This document shows, piece after piece, positions 34,041-42,425 of a DNA stretch of 64,000 bases. The DNA comes from Actinopolymorpha cephalotaxi (GTDB lineage Bacteria > Actinomycetota > Actinomycetes > Propionibacteriales > Actinopolymorphaceae). The position numbers and the translations under genes were made by a program. The DNA lies in assembly GCF_013408535.1 (NCBI RefSeq), contig NZ_JACBZA010000001.1:1572850-1636849 (forward strand), in the 5' to 3' direction. Each line of letters starts with the position of its first letter. Within the stretch, counting starts at the first letter, position 1. The notes under the pieces are model-generated. The model was not told the origin of the DNA, made no database searches, and saw only the letters and a list, made by a program, of their open reading frames with translations.

Positions 34041-34745
34041 CCAGGCCGCGGTGACGGCCGCGCGCCGGGACCACTGCCGAGCTCCCTCACCGCCGAGCTT
34101 CCATCGGGTGCAGAACGCCTCCAGCGCGTGACAGCGCGCGACCATCACCGCCCGGCGGGCAGGCCAGGCGTACGGCGGACCGCCGTACGCGGCGTGGAAC
34201 TCGCCGAGCAGCGGAGTCCGGTCGGGATGGTGGGTCCGGACGATCCACTCGCACCAGGCCACGTCCTCGATCGCGGAGCCGAGGTGGGCGAACTCCCAGT
34301 CGAGTACGGCGGTGACGGCGGTGTTGGCGGGGTCGAGGAGCAGGTTGTTCGGCCCGTAGTCGCCGTGCACGAGGACGGTGCCGCCGGGCAGATCGGGGAC
34401 GGCCGGCGCCCCGTCCGACGTCGGCAGGCCGGAAAGGCGCGCCGGATCGACCGAGTGGATCTCCCGCAGAGTGCGCCCGCAGGCGGCGAGCACGGCGGCG
34501 GCCCGGTGCGGCGGCTCGCTCGGCGCGAGGAGGTCCTGGCCGTGGGTTCCGCGGACGAAGCCGGTCGTCAGGCGGAGATCGCCGGCGGAAACCAGCGGCG
34601 GCAACGGAATCGTGCCGGCCAGGCGGTCGAGCACCATCTGCTCCCGGCGCCGCCGGCCCCGCGCGTCCGGACCGGCGTACTCCTTGACCACGACCGAACC
34701 GTCGCCGACGGTGCGGTTGGTGTAACCGTGTGGCAAAGGTCGCAT
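34032..34745 (-). CDS. Aminoglycoside phosphotransferase-family (APH) kinase
   Basis: The 237-residue protein has the kinase-like fold of the APH/choline kinase family. The Brenner-type catalytic motif is VLVHGDYGPNNLLLD near residue 125, with the metal-binding VLDWEFAHLG about 15 residues later. The N-terminal ATP-lobe is short but contains a lysine in VVVKEY. The substrate is unknown; small-molecule or sugar kinases are as likely as drug resistance. ATG 34745 is preferred because GGGAG lies about 9 bases upstream; ATG 34754 is in frame but too close to it. It is divergent from the NYN gene, with 87 bp between starts. Confidence 0.85.
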   Translation of the reverse strand: MRPLPHGYTNRTVGDGSVVVKEYAGPDARGRRRREQMVLDRLAGTIPLPPLVSAGDLRLTTGFVRGTHGQDLLAPSEPPHRAAAVLAACGRTLREIHSVDPARLSGLPTSDGAPAVPDLPGGTVLVHGDYGPNNLLLDPANTAVTAVLDWEFAHLGSAIEDVAWCEWIVRTHHPDRTPLLGEFHAAYGGPPYAWPARRAVMVARCHALEAFCTRWKLGGEGARQWSRRAAVTAAWPE

Positions 34746-34832
34746 GGCGGGCATTCTCCCGTACGGTCTTCGGCCGGGGGCGGGGCCGGGAGTCGGGCCC
34801 GAGTCGGCTGGTGCGCCGATACGCTCGCAGCC

Positions 34833-36155
34833 GTGAGCAACGGAGCAGCGGCGTCGCAGGACCCGCCCGACGACCTGGGCCGGCCGCTGCCCGAGCCGGT
34901 GCGGCAGCGGGTCGTCGGAATGGCCTCCGACACTCTCGGCGAGCTGACCGCCGACGAGGTGCCCTCTGCTCTGCGGCCGTTCGCCCGGTTCGCCCCGGGC
35001 CGGCGCGCCCGGCTGGCGGCCATCCCCATCGCGGCGGCCGTCGACGCCGACGCCGACTTCCGGGCCCGGGTGGCCGACCGCATCCGGACCCTGGTGCCCG
35101 ATCTCGCCGCGGCGGTGACCGAGGGCCGCCGACCGTCCGCGGTCGATCCGATGGACGTGGCCGCCACGGCGTACGTCCTGCGACCGGAGGGGTGGGAGAG
35201 CGTCGTCGGCGAGGTGCTCGACCAGCTCGAACGCGAGACCGCCTCGCTGGCCGGTGAGCGCGAGTCCGAGTCGCTCACCCGGTTGCGGGAGCAGGTGGCG
35301 GAGGCGCGCGCCGGAGTACGCCAGGAACGCGACCGGCGCCGGCACGAGCTCGCCGCGCTCAAGGAGGAGAACGCCACTCTGCGGCGCACCCTGCGCCAGT
35401 CCCGTGAGCGCACCCGGGCGGCGGAGGAGGAGGCGGCCCGGCAGGCGGAGCTGGCCGCCCGGGCCAGGGAGGACGCGGCAGCCGACACCGCCCGCGCGGA
35501 GGCCGAGCTGCGCCGGCTGCGGACCCGCATCGCGGACGCGGAGGCGGCGATCGAGGTCAACCGTCGTTCCGCGAGGGAGGGCCGTGACCTGGCCAGCGTC
35601 CGGTTGCGGTTGCTGCTGGACACGCTGGTGGACGCGGCGCAGGGGCTGCGCCGGGAGCTCGCACTGCCGCCCACGCAGTCGCGCCCGGCCGACTCGGTGC
35701 CCGCCAGGGAGGCGGCGGCCGGAGGGCTGCCGTCGGGGCCGGAGGGCGTCATTCCGCTGGAGACGTTGCTCACCGTGCCCCAGGTCCACCTCGTGGTGGA
35801 CGGCTACAACGTGACCAAGACGGCCTGGCCGACCCTGCCGCTGGAGACCCAGCGCACCCGGCTGGTGACCGCGCTCGGTGGCGTGGCCGCCCGTACCGGC
35901 GCCGAGGTGACCTGCGTCTTCGACGGGGCGAAGCTCGCCGTGCCGCCGCAGCTGAACACCCCGAGAGGGGTGCGTGTCCGGTTCAGCCCGGCCGGGGTCA
36001 GCGCCGACGACGTGATCCGCCAGCTGGTGGCGGCCGAGCCGGAGGGGCGTCCGGTGGTGGTGGTGTCCAGCGACCGGGAGATCGCGGACGGGGTACGCCG
36101 CTCCGGCGCCCGCCCGATCGCTTCCGACGCGTTGGTGCGCCTGCTCGCGCGCTGA
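34833..36155 (+). CDS. NYN-domain (YacP-like) putative RNA-binding nuclease with coiled coil
   Basis: The 440-residue protein has three parts. A globular N-terminal region spans about 1-120. A long charged coiled coil follows (about 130-250, rich in Arg, Glu and Ala heptads). A C-terminal NYN/PIN-like domain is marked by VHLVVDGYNVTK near residue 325, with later acidic residues in TCVFDGAKL, SADDVIRQL and VVSSDREIADGVRR. NYN domains act on RNA in a metal-dependent manner (family knowledge); the target is unknown. GTG 34833 begins the conserved region; an upstream in-frame start at 34128 would overlap the divergent kinase. Such proteins are widespread in actinobacteria at this locus. Confidence 0.85.
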   Translation: MSNGAAASQDPPDDLGRPLPEPVRQRVVGMASDTLGELTADEVPSALRPFARFAPGRRARLAAIPIAAAVDADADFRARVADRIRTLVPDLAAAVTEGRRPSAVDPMDVAATAYVLRPEGWESVVGEVLDQLERETASLAGERESESLTRLREQVAEARAGVRQERDRRRHELAALKEENATLRRTLRQSRERTRAAEEEAARQAELAARAREDAAADTARAEAELRRLRTRIADAEAAIEVNRRSAREGRDLASVRLRLLLDTLVDAAQGLRRELALPPTQSRPADSVPAREAAAGGLPSGPEGVIPLETLLTVPQVHLVVDGYNVTKTAWPTLPLETQRTRLVTALGGVAARTGAEVTCVFDGAKLAVPPQLNTPRGVRVRFSPAGVSADDVIRQLVAAEPEGRPVVVVSSDREIADGVRRSGARPIASDALVRLLAR

Positions 36156-36287
36156 CCCCCGTGTGCTCGTTCGGCGGCACTGTCGGTGGTCGTGTCTAAC
36201 GTTTCCGGCAACGGCGAAAGCCGGACGCGAGACAGGCGCCATCAGGTGCCGGGCGAACGGCCGCCGAGGAGACGGACGGAGGGCAGC

Positions 36288-36629
36288 ATGCGGATCCAGT
36301 GCGATCGCTGCGTGGTGCGGAAGCGTCGCTGTGAGGACTGCGTGGTCGGGGTCGTTCTCGGTGCGCCACCCTCGTCGATCGAGCCCGTGGGCGTCGAGCC
36401 CGTCGGGCCCGCGGGGGCGGAGGTGGTGCCGGTCGCGGTCGACGCGGCGTGGCTGGACGCGTCGGGGGTGGCCCCGCCGGAGTTCGGCGAGGTGGGGTTC
36501 GAGCTCGACGAGGCAGACCGGAAGGCACTGCGGGTGCTGGCCGAATCCGGCCTCTGGTCGCCGGACCACCCACCGTGGCTGGCGGAGCCGGAAACACCGC
36601 ATCGGGGCGGCGTCTCGGCCGCCCGGTGA
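36288..36629 (+). CDS. Small Cys-rich (zinc-ribbon-like) conserved hypothetical
   Basis: The 113-residue protein begins MRIQCDRCVVRKRRCEDCVV, with four cysteines in a C-x2-C...C-x2-C arrangement that could bind zinc or iron. The middle is Val/Pro/Ala-rich and acidic. The C-terminal 45 residues (ELDEADRKALRVLAESGLW) look helical. ATG 36288 has GGAGGG about 5 bases upstream. Proteins with this N-terminus seem common in actinobacteria, but I know of no assigned function. It follows the NYN gene by 132 bases. Confidence 0.75.
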   Translation: MRIQCDRCVVRKRRCEDCVVGVVLGAPPSSIEPVGVEPVGPAGAEVVPVAVDAAWLDASGVAPPEFGEVGFELDEADRKALRVLAESGLWSPDHPPWLAEPETPHRGGVSAAR

Positions 36630-36757
36630 CCGGTCCGGGACGCCATCGGAAGCGAGGAGTGCGGAAGTCGCCACGATCGGCAACCACCGCGTGTCGGCGT
36701 GACCGGTCCCGCGGTGCCCTGTTTCCGTGGGACCTGTACGCGACATGTCGGCAGGAT

Positions 36758-36787
36758 TTGAAAGCTTCGGGTGCGATTCACTACAGT
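36758..36787 (+). promoter_or_regulatory. Candidate sigma-70-type promoter for riboswitch transcript
   Basis: TTGAAA at 36758-36763 and TACAGT at 36782-36787 are separated by 18 bases, close to the consensus arrangement for vegetative promoters. Transcription would begin near 36794, about 55 bases before the riboswitch. It is the best promoter-like pair read by eye in this gap. Confidence 0.5.
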
Positions 36788-36849
36788 GCCGCCCGAAGTG
36801 TCCGTTCTGCGTAAGTCGGCTACCCAGTCGGCGCGGGCACCCGCTTAGT

Positions 36850-37012
36850 CTCCGCCGGACACCCGGAGGAGAGCCGGGGACCCAGGTTTCCCGGGGTGAA
36901 TCGGCGGCCTTGGCGGTCACGTGATCACGTGGTCACGTGGATCGGCAGGACCTCCGTAGGGCGGCTTCCTGGCCCGAACCCGTCAGCTGACCCGGTAGGC
37001 GTCCGAGGAGAA
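36850..37012 (+). ncRNA. Cyclic-di-AMP (ydaO-yuaA) riboswitch
   Basis: The 5' leader of the NlpC/P60 gene contains blocks typical of the ydaO-yuaA class: GAGCCGGGGACCCA at 36871-36884, GGGGTGAATC at 36893-36902, CCCGAACCCGTCAGC at 36973-36987 and CCCGGTAGGCG at 36991-37001, followed by a purine-rich GAGGAGAAGAGG. This class senses cyclic di-AMP and in actinobacteria commonly controls cell-wall hydrolases, as here. The arm between the blocks carries a repeated CACGTG palindrome (36919-36940). The boundaries are approximate. Confidence 0.9.
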
Positions 37013-37027
37013 GAGGCTCACCGCCCG

Positions 37028-38047
37028 ATGTCCAATCGCCGCACCTGCCCACCCGGGCGCGCGTTGCTCGCCGTCGGCACCGCCACCGTCGCGCTCGTCG
37101 CCGCGGTCCCCGGGGCCAGTTACGCAGAACCCCGCCGCGACATCGGCCAGGTTCGCAAGCAGGTCGACGATCTGTACGAGCAGGCGGAGAAGGCCGCCGA
37201 GCAGGCCAACGAGCTGAACGACCAGACGAAGGTCATCGACCGCCGCCTCGGCAAGCTCGACGTCGACGTCGCCCGGCAGCAGAAGCGGCTGAACTCGATG
37301 CGCGGCCAGATCGGCCAGTTCGCCGCTGCCGAATACCGCGCGGGTGCCGTCGACAGCACGGTGCAGCTGCTGGTCGCGCAGGACCCGAAGGAATACATCG
37401 CGCAGATGAGCACTGCGGAGGCGTTCGCGGGACAGCAGGGGGATCTCCTCCTGCAGCTCCAGTCCGAGCAGAAGCGGCTGTCGGAGCAGAAGGCGGCCCG
37501 CCAGGCGGAGCTGGCCCGGCTCCGCGACGCGCGTGACGCCGCGAAGGCCCGCAAGAAGCAGGCCGACGCCAACGTCGCCAAGGCCAAGACCGTGCTCAAC
37601 CAGCTCACCGCCGCCGAGCGGCGCCGGGTGCAGGCACGCGAGCAGGCGGCGGACCGGCCCTCCCGTGGGCAGGAGCGCATTCCGCTTCCGTCCGGCAGCG
37701 GCCGGGGTGCCACCGCGCTCGCGTTCGCCCGTGCCCAGCTGGGCGAGCCCTACGTCTTCGGTGCCGCTGGCCCGAGCAGCTGGGACTGTTCCGGTCTGAC
37801 GATGATGGCCTGGCAGGCGGCGGGAGTGTCCCTTCCGCACTCATCCAGGTCGCAGTACGCCATGTCGGCCAAGGTGTCGCGTTCGCAGCTGCGGCCCGGT
37901 GACCTGGTGCTCTTCTACTCCGACCGGCACCACATCGGCCTGTACGCCGGAAACGGCATGGTTCTGCACGCGCCCCGCCCGGGCAAGAGTGTCGAATACC
38001 TCCCGATGCGATACATGCCGTACGCCGGCGCGGTGCGACCCGGATAG
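37028..38047 (+). CDS. NlpC/P60 peptidoglycan endopeptidase (Rip-like)
   Basis: The 339-residue secreted enzyme cuts peptide stems of peptidoglycan. A Sec signal peptide (about 1-33, ending ASYAE) is followed by a long coiled coil (about 35-205) of the kind that self-inhibits or docks to divisome partners. The C-terminal NlpC/P60 domain has catalytic Cys254 (SSWDCSGLTMM), His302 (HHIGLYAG) and a third residue, His315 (VLHAPRPG). ATG 37028 gives the signal peptide. Expression is predicted to be controlled by the cyclic-di-AMP riboswitch immediately upstream, with a strong terminator downstream. Orthologous genes lie in this position in mycobacteria. Confidence 0.94.
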   Translation: MSNRRTCPPGRALLAVGTATVALVAAVPGASYAEPRRDIGQVRKQVDDLYEQAEKAAEQANELNDQTKVIDRRLGKLDVDVARQQKRLNSMRGQIGQFAAAEYRAGAVDSTVQLLVAQDPKEYIAQMSTAEAFAGQQGDLLLQLQSEQKRLSEQKAARQAELARLRDARDAAKARKKQADANVAKAKTVLNQLTAAERRRVQAREQAADRPSRGQERIPLPSGSGRGATALAFARAQLGEPYVFGAAGPSSWDCSGLTMMAWQAAGVSLPHSSRSQYAMSAKVSRSQLRPGDLVLFYSDRHHIGLYAGNGMVLHAPRPGKSVEYLPMRYMPYAGAVRPG

Positions 38048-38084
38048 GGTCCCGCAGAATCCTCGTACGGCACAAAGCTGTCCA

Positions 38085-38128
38085 CTCGCCGCCTCTCCTC
38101 GTTCAGCGGGAGAGGCGGCGAGCTTTTT
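38085..38128 (+). terminator. Rho-independent terminator after the NlpC/P60 gene
   Basis: Perfect 14-bp arms (ctcgccgcctctcc at 38085-38098 and its complement at 38109-38122) with a 10-base loop are followed by a five-T run at 38124-38128. It separates the hydrolase transcript from the next gene. Confidence 0.93.
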
Positions 38129-38143
38129 CCGTACGATGCGGGT

Positions 38144-39550
38144 GTGATCGGCGACTCTGCGCAGCGGGTACGCCGTCGGGCCGCTCCACGCCGACGGTTC
38201 GCGGCACGGACCCTCGCCGCCCTCGTCGCCGGCATTCTGCTGGTGTCCGGGGTGTTCGCGTCCACCGTGGCGGTGATGACCGGATCGGCTGTTCCGTCCG
38301 CGGTCGGCTCACTGGACTCCCGCGGCGCCACCCGCGGTGCCGGCGACCTCGCCCCGGCGGTCCGGCCCACGCTCGCCGCACGGAGTGGACACCTCACCGC
38401 CCAGCGCGTCGCCGTCGCGGAGGACCTGCTCGGCCGGCAGGCCGCCGCGATCCGGTCAGGTGACAGGCGTGCCTACCTCGCCACGGTCGACCCGCGGGCC
38501 CGTGCGTTCGCCGCGACAGCCGCCCGTACCTTCGACAACCTCCAGCGGATGCGGGTGCGCCAGGTGCACTTCGGCACCCCGGTGGTCGACACGCGCGGGT
38601 TCGCTCCCGCCCGGCGGGCCGCACTCGGGCCGTCCGCCTGGGTCGCCTCGGCCGAACTGTCCTTCCGGCTCGCCGCCGGCGACACCCAGCCGTGGAGGAC
38701 CACGCTGCGGATGGTGTTCGTCGACCGCGACGGAGCCAGCTATCTCGCCGGCGACCGGGAAGGGCAGGGGCCCGACACGTCGCTGCCGTTGTGGCTGACC
38801 GAACGGATCGACGTCGTTCACGGCGAGCACAGCATGGTGGCGGGATCCGCCGGCCGGGACGAGCTTCGCCGCTTCGCGCGCACCGCCGATCTCGCGGTCC
38901 GGCGGGTGTCGGAGGTGTGGGGACGCAGGTGGGACCAGTACGTCGTCGTTCTGGTGCCACCCAGCCAGACGCAGATGGAACGACTGATCGGGGTCGACTC
39001 ACACACCCAGACCGCGGTGGCGGCGGTGACGACCTCGGTCGGACGGCCCGATCCTGCCCTCGCCTCCCACATCGTGGTCAACCCGCACACGTTCGACCAG
39101 ATCGGCAGCCTCGGCCGGCTCGTCGTCCTCACCCACGAGGCGACCCACGTCGCGTCGCACGCCACCGTGAGCGGCATGCCGGTGTGGCTGTCGGAGGGCT
39201 TCGCCGACTACGTGGGCTTCCACCGGTCCGGGCTGCCGTCCGCGGTGATCGCCCACGAGTTCCTTCGCGACGTGCACCGTCGCGGTGCTCCGGACGCGTT
39301 GCCGAGCGGCGCGGAGTTCGACCCGCGGGCCAGGGCGCTGGACGAGGCGTACGAGTCGGCGTGGACGGCCTGCCGCTACGTCGCGTACCACTGGGACCAG
39401 GCCACGCTGCTGCGCTTCTACGTCGCGATGGACGGTGCCCGGACGAAGGCCGACCAGGAACGCGTCTATCGGCGCGTCCTCGGCACCTCCTCCGACCGGT
39501 TCGTGCAGGGATGGCGTGCGTACGTACGAGAACACAGCGACGACGACTGA
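38144..39550 (+). CDS. Membrane-anchored HExxH zinc metallopeptidase-like protein
   Basis: The 468-residue protein has a basic N-terminus and one hydrophobic segment (about residues 22-48), so it is an anchored or secreted protein. Residues 70-230 form an accessory domain. The C-terminal gluzincin-like domain contains VVLTHEATHVASHA (HEATH = HExxH) and, about 20 residues later, PVWLSEGFADYVG, whose Glu is the likely third zinc ligand. The substrate is unknown. The start is GTG 38144, only 16 bases past the terminator T-run, so its promoter must overlap the hairpin region or it relies on read-through. Homologues are common in actinobacteria next to wall hydrolases. Confidence 0.85.
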   Translation: MIGDSAQRVRRRAAPRRRFAARTLAALVAGILLVSGVFASTVAVMTGSAVPSAVGSLDSRGATRGAGDLAPAVRPTLAARSGHLTAQRVAVAEDLLGRQAAAIRSGDRRAYLATVDPRARAFAATAARTFDNLQRMRVRQVHFGTPVVDTRGFAPARRAALGPSAWVASAELSFRLAAGDTQPWRTTLRMVFVDRDGASYLAGDREGQGPDTSLPLWLTERIDVVHGEHSMVAGSAGRDELRRFARTADLAVRRVSEVWGRRWDQYVVVLVPPSQTQMERLIGVDSHTQTAVAAVTTSVGRPDPALASHIVVNPHTFDQIGSLGRLVVLTHEATHVASHATVSGMPVWLSEGFADYVGFHRSGLPSAVIAHEFLRDVHRRGAPDALPSGAEFDPRARALDEAYESAWTACRYVAYHWDQATLLRFYVAMDGARTKADQERVYRRVLGTSSDRFVQGWRAYVREHSDDD

Positions 39551-39560
39551 CCGCCGGGCT

Positions 39561-39655
39561 GGCAACGACCGATTGACAACGACCGATTTGACAACCGCCG
39601 ATTGACAACGACCGGCTGCCGCGCGCCGGGCAACGGTCGGTGCGCAACGACCGGC
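39561..39655. repeat. 14-bp tandem repeat containing TTGACA-like hexamers
   Basis: Four units related to gacaacgaccgatt occupy 39561-39617 (one is 15 bp), followed by weaker copies (gcaacggtcgg, gcaacgaccgg) to about 39655. Junctions between units create TTGACA or TTTGACA three times, resembling -35 hexamers. The array starts 10 bases after the metallopeptidase stop and lies upstream of the M48 protease gene. Confidence 0.75.
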
Positions 39656-39776
39656 CTACTGCCGGACCGGCTGGCCGAATTGGCGGCGACCGGCTGACGA
39701 CGGGGTGAGGATTGTGGCGAGACCGCGGGCCGCAGGGACCTAGCCGGCCGGGCTCGGAGCGTGCGTTGGGGGAAAC

Positions 39777-41195
39777 GTGCGTCGACGGGGGAACGTGCGG
39801 CTACGGGAATCCGTACCTCGGCCGGATTCCGTACGTCCGCGACAGATCGGGCGTGGCCGGACGGCTGCGCGTCACCAGGCGGACTGTTGTCAACCAGGGA
39901 TTGACAGACGGTCGGCGACGGTCGTGTTGGTGGCGCTGCTGGCCGGGCTCGTCCTACTCGTCCTGGTCACCACGCCGTGGAGCCCGTGGGCTCGCACGAG
40001 TACGCTGCTGCCGACGTCGACCGCGCCGCTGACCGAGGACTTCGACCGGACCGAGATCGCCAGCAGTGTGGCGTTCCAGCAGTTGGTGCGTGCTCCGGCG
40101 TACCTCACCGGCCTGGCCGGGCTGGTGGTCTCGGCATGGCTCGGCCTGACCAGGACCGGCGCCCGGATCGCCGGCGCGTTGCTGCCCCGCGTACGACGGT
40201 GGTGGCTTCGGGTCGTTCTGGGCACCTTCGCGGTGACTCTGGCGGTACGGATCCTGGTGCTGCCGTTCGACCTGTGGCTGGAGAACGTCCGCCGGGACAG
40301 CGGGGTGTCCACGCAGAGCTACGCCGGCTGGGCGGGCGACACCGCGATCGCCTTCGGGGTGACGTTCGCGGTCACCGCCGTGCTGCTGGTCGGCATGCTG
40401 GCCCTGGTCCGGACCTTTCCGCGCTGGTGGTGGGCGCTGGGCTCGGCGATCGGCGCGGGGATGGTGGTGGCCGGGTCGTTCGTCTATCCCGTTCTGGTCG
40501 AACCTCTCTACAACCACTTCACCCCGATGCCTCCCGGGCAGCTGCGCACGGAGTTGCTCGACCTGGCCGCCCGCGACCACGTGCCCGTCGGCGACGTTCT
40601 GATCGCCGACGAGTCCCGGCGCACCACCCGGTTGAACGCCTACGTGTCGGGGTTCGGCTCCACCCGCCGGATCGTCGTCTACGACACGCTGCTGACCGAC
40701 GCCACCCCGGACCAGGTGCGGCTGATCGTCGCGCACGAACTCGGGCACGCCAAGCACAACGACGTGCTGCGCGGGACCGTGGTGGGCGCGGTCGGGGTGG
40801 CGTCCGGGATGGTCGCGCTCGCGCTGTTGCTGGACTCGGCCCGGCTGCGCCGGCGGGCCGGCCTCAGGTCGGCCGCCGACCCGCGGGTGGTGGCCCTCGT
40901 GATCGCCCTCACCGCGATCGGCATGCAGGCCAGCCTGCCGCTGCAGAACGCGATCTCCCGGCGGATAGAGGCCAGCGCGGACGTGCACGCCCTCGACCTG
41001 ACCCGGGACCCGCAGGGGTACGCCCAGGTGCAGCGCTGGCTCGCGGTGTCCAATCGCAGCGACCTGACCCCGGCACCGGTGCTGTACGTCTTCTACGCCA
41101 CGCATCCCACCGCGCCGGAGCGGATCGCGCTGATCCGGTCGTGGTCGCGGCGCCAGGGCCTGCCGGCCGTTCCCGCGATGGCCACCACCGAGTGA
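39777..41195 (+). CDS. M48 (Ste24/CAAX-type) membrane zinc peptidase
   Basis: The protein of up to 472 residues has several predicted membrane helices and the zinc site VAHELGHAKHND. A downstream Glu in RRIEASADVHAL is the third ligand, as in Ste24-type M48A proteases. Housekeeping membrane proteolysis is the probable role. The start is uncertain. GTG 39777 and GTG 39795 are both preceded by GGGGGAA, but the first 45 residues are Arg-rich and unlike a typical leader. A shorter start near GTG 39924, just before the first helix, would match family members better. Confidence 0.87.
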   Translation: MRRRGNVRLRESVPRPDSVRPRQIGRGRTAARHQADCCQPGIDRRSATVVLVALLAGLVLLVLVTTPWSPWARTSTLLPTSTAPLTEDFDRTEIASSVAFQQLVRAPAYLTGLAGLVVSAWLGLTRTGARIAGALLPRVRRWWLRVVLGTFAVTLAVRILVLPFDLWLENVRRDSGVSTQSYAGWAGDTAIAFGVTFAVTAVLLVGMLALVRTFPRWWWALGSAIGAGMVVAGSFVYPVLVEPLYNHFTPMPPGQLRTELLDLAARDHVPVGDVLIADESRRTTRLNAYVSGFGSTRRIVVYDTLLTDATPDQVRLIVAHELGHAKHNDVLRGTVVGAVGVASGMVALALLLDSARLRRRAGLRSAADPRVVALVIALTAIGMQASLPLQNAISRRIEASADVHALDLTRDPQGYAQVQRWLAVSNRSDLTPAPVLYVFYATHPTAPERIALIRSWSRRQGLPAVPAMATTE

Positions 41196-41279
41196 GCCGT
41201 CGATGGCATCAGACGACGACGGGGCGGCGAGCCGAGTGCGTACCGGCCGCGGACCGGGTGCCGGATAGGGTCGGTCGTC

Positions 41280-42425
41280 GTGGCCCGCACTCTGGTGGTG
41301 ACGAACGACTTCCCGACCCGGCAGGGAGGCATCGAGGCGTTCGTACTCGCACTGTGCCAGCGGATGCCCCCGGCGGAGGTGGTGGTCTACACCGCGTCGA
41401 TGGCCGGTGGCCGTGAGTACGACGCCACCCTGCCGTTCCCGGTGATCCGCGACCGCACCTCGACGCTGCTGCCCACCCCGGGACTGGCCCGGCGTACCAC
41501 CCGCGTGCTGCGCTCCGAAGGCTGTGACCGGGTGCTGTTCGGGGCCGCCGCACCCCTCGGCCTGCTCGCGCCGGCGCTGCGCCGGGCCGGGGCGAAGCGG
41601 ATCGTGGGGCTGACCCACGGCCACGAGACGTGGTGGGCGCGGGTGCCGGGTCCACGCGGGCTGTTCCGCCGGATCGGGCGTTCCACCGACGCGCTCACCT
41701 ACCTGGGGGAGTACACCCGCTCGGTGCTGGCCCGCGGGCTCGCCCCCGAGGACGCGGCCCGGCTGACCCGCCTCACTCCGGGGGTGGACACGGAGACGTT
41801 CCGGCCGGGCACCGGCGGGGAGGTGGTCCGCAAGCGGCTCGGCCTTCCCGCCGACCGGCCGGTCGTGGTGTGCGTGGCGCGGCTGACCGAGCGCAAGGGC
41901 CAGGACACGCTGATCACGGCCTGGCCGCACGTGCTGCGCGAGGTGCCGGGAGCGACCCTGCTCGTCGTCGGGGACGGTCCCTACCGCGCCGACCTGGAGC
42001 GGCTGGCCGAGGAGACCGGCGTACGCGGGAACGTCGAGTTCGCGGGCGCCGTGCCGTGGACCGACATCCCGCCGTACTTCGACGCCGGCGACGTCTTCGC
42101 GATGCCGTGCCGCACCCGGCTGGCCGGCCTGGAGCCGGAGGGGCTCGGGATCGTGTTCCTGGAGGCGCAGGCCAGCGGGCTGCCGGTGGTCGTCGGCGAC
42201 TCCGGCGGCGCGCCGGACGCCGTACGCCACGGGGAGACCGGCTACGTCGTGGACCCGTACAACCCGGTGGCGGTGGCGTCGAAGGTCGTCACGCTGCTCC
42301 GGGACCCGGCCGCCGCGCGGGCGATGGGCGAGCGGGGCCGCGCGTGGGTTCGGGAGAACTGGACGTGGGACGCGTCGGTGGCCAGGCTGCGCGGGCTGCT
42401 GGGTTATCCCGGCGAGGACGCCTGA
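41280..42425 (+). CDS. pimB: Phosphatidylinositol monomannoside mannosyltransferase PimB'-like (GT4)
   Basis: The 381-residue GT-B glycosyltransferase closely resembles mycobacterial PimB' (Rv2188c type), which adds the second mannose to phosphatidylinositol monomannoside from GDP-mannose at the inner membrane face. Matching blocks include RTLVVTNDFPTRQGGIEAF, VLFGAAAPLGLLAP, LTHGHETWW, LTPGVDTETFRPG, VARLTERKGQDTLI, VFAMPCRTR and EPEGLGIVFLEAQASG, which holds the catalytic EX7E glutamates. GTG 41280 begins at the conserved N-terminus. The stop overlaps the next ATG in TGATG. The position near the DnaQ-UvrC fusion and NlpC/P60 genes also matches mycobacterial order. Confidence 0.88.
   Translation: MARTLVVTNDFPTRQGGIEAFVLALCQRMPPAEVVVYTASMAGGREYDATLPFPVIRDRTSTLLPTPGLARRTTRVLRSEGCDRVLFGAAAPLGLLAPALRRAGAKRIVGLTHGHETWWARVPGPRGLFRRIGRSTDALTYLGEYTRSVLARGLAPEDAARLTRLTPGVDTETFRPGTGGEVVRKRLGLPADRPVVVCVARLTERKGQDTLITAWPHVLREVPGATLLVVGDGPYRADLERLAEETGVRGNVEFAGAVPWTDIPPYFDAGDVFAMPCRTRLAGLEPEGLGIVFLEAQASGLPVVVGDSGGAPDAVRHGETGYVVDPYNPVAVASKVVTLLRDPAAARAMGERGRAWVRENWTWDASVARLRGLLGYPGEDA

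Noticed and set aside
34755-36920. Minus-strand extension of the APH-kinase frame over the NYN gene
   Set aside because: Arg/Pro-rich composition and overlap with a well-supported plus-strand gene indicate a high-GC shadow frame.
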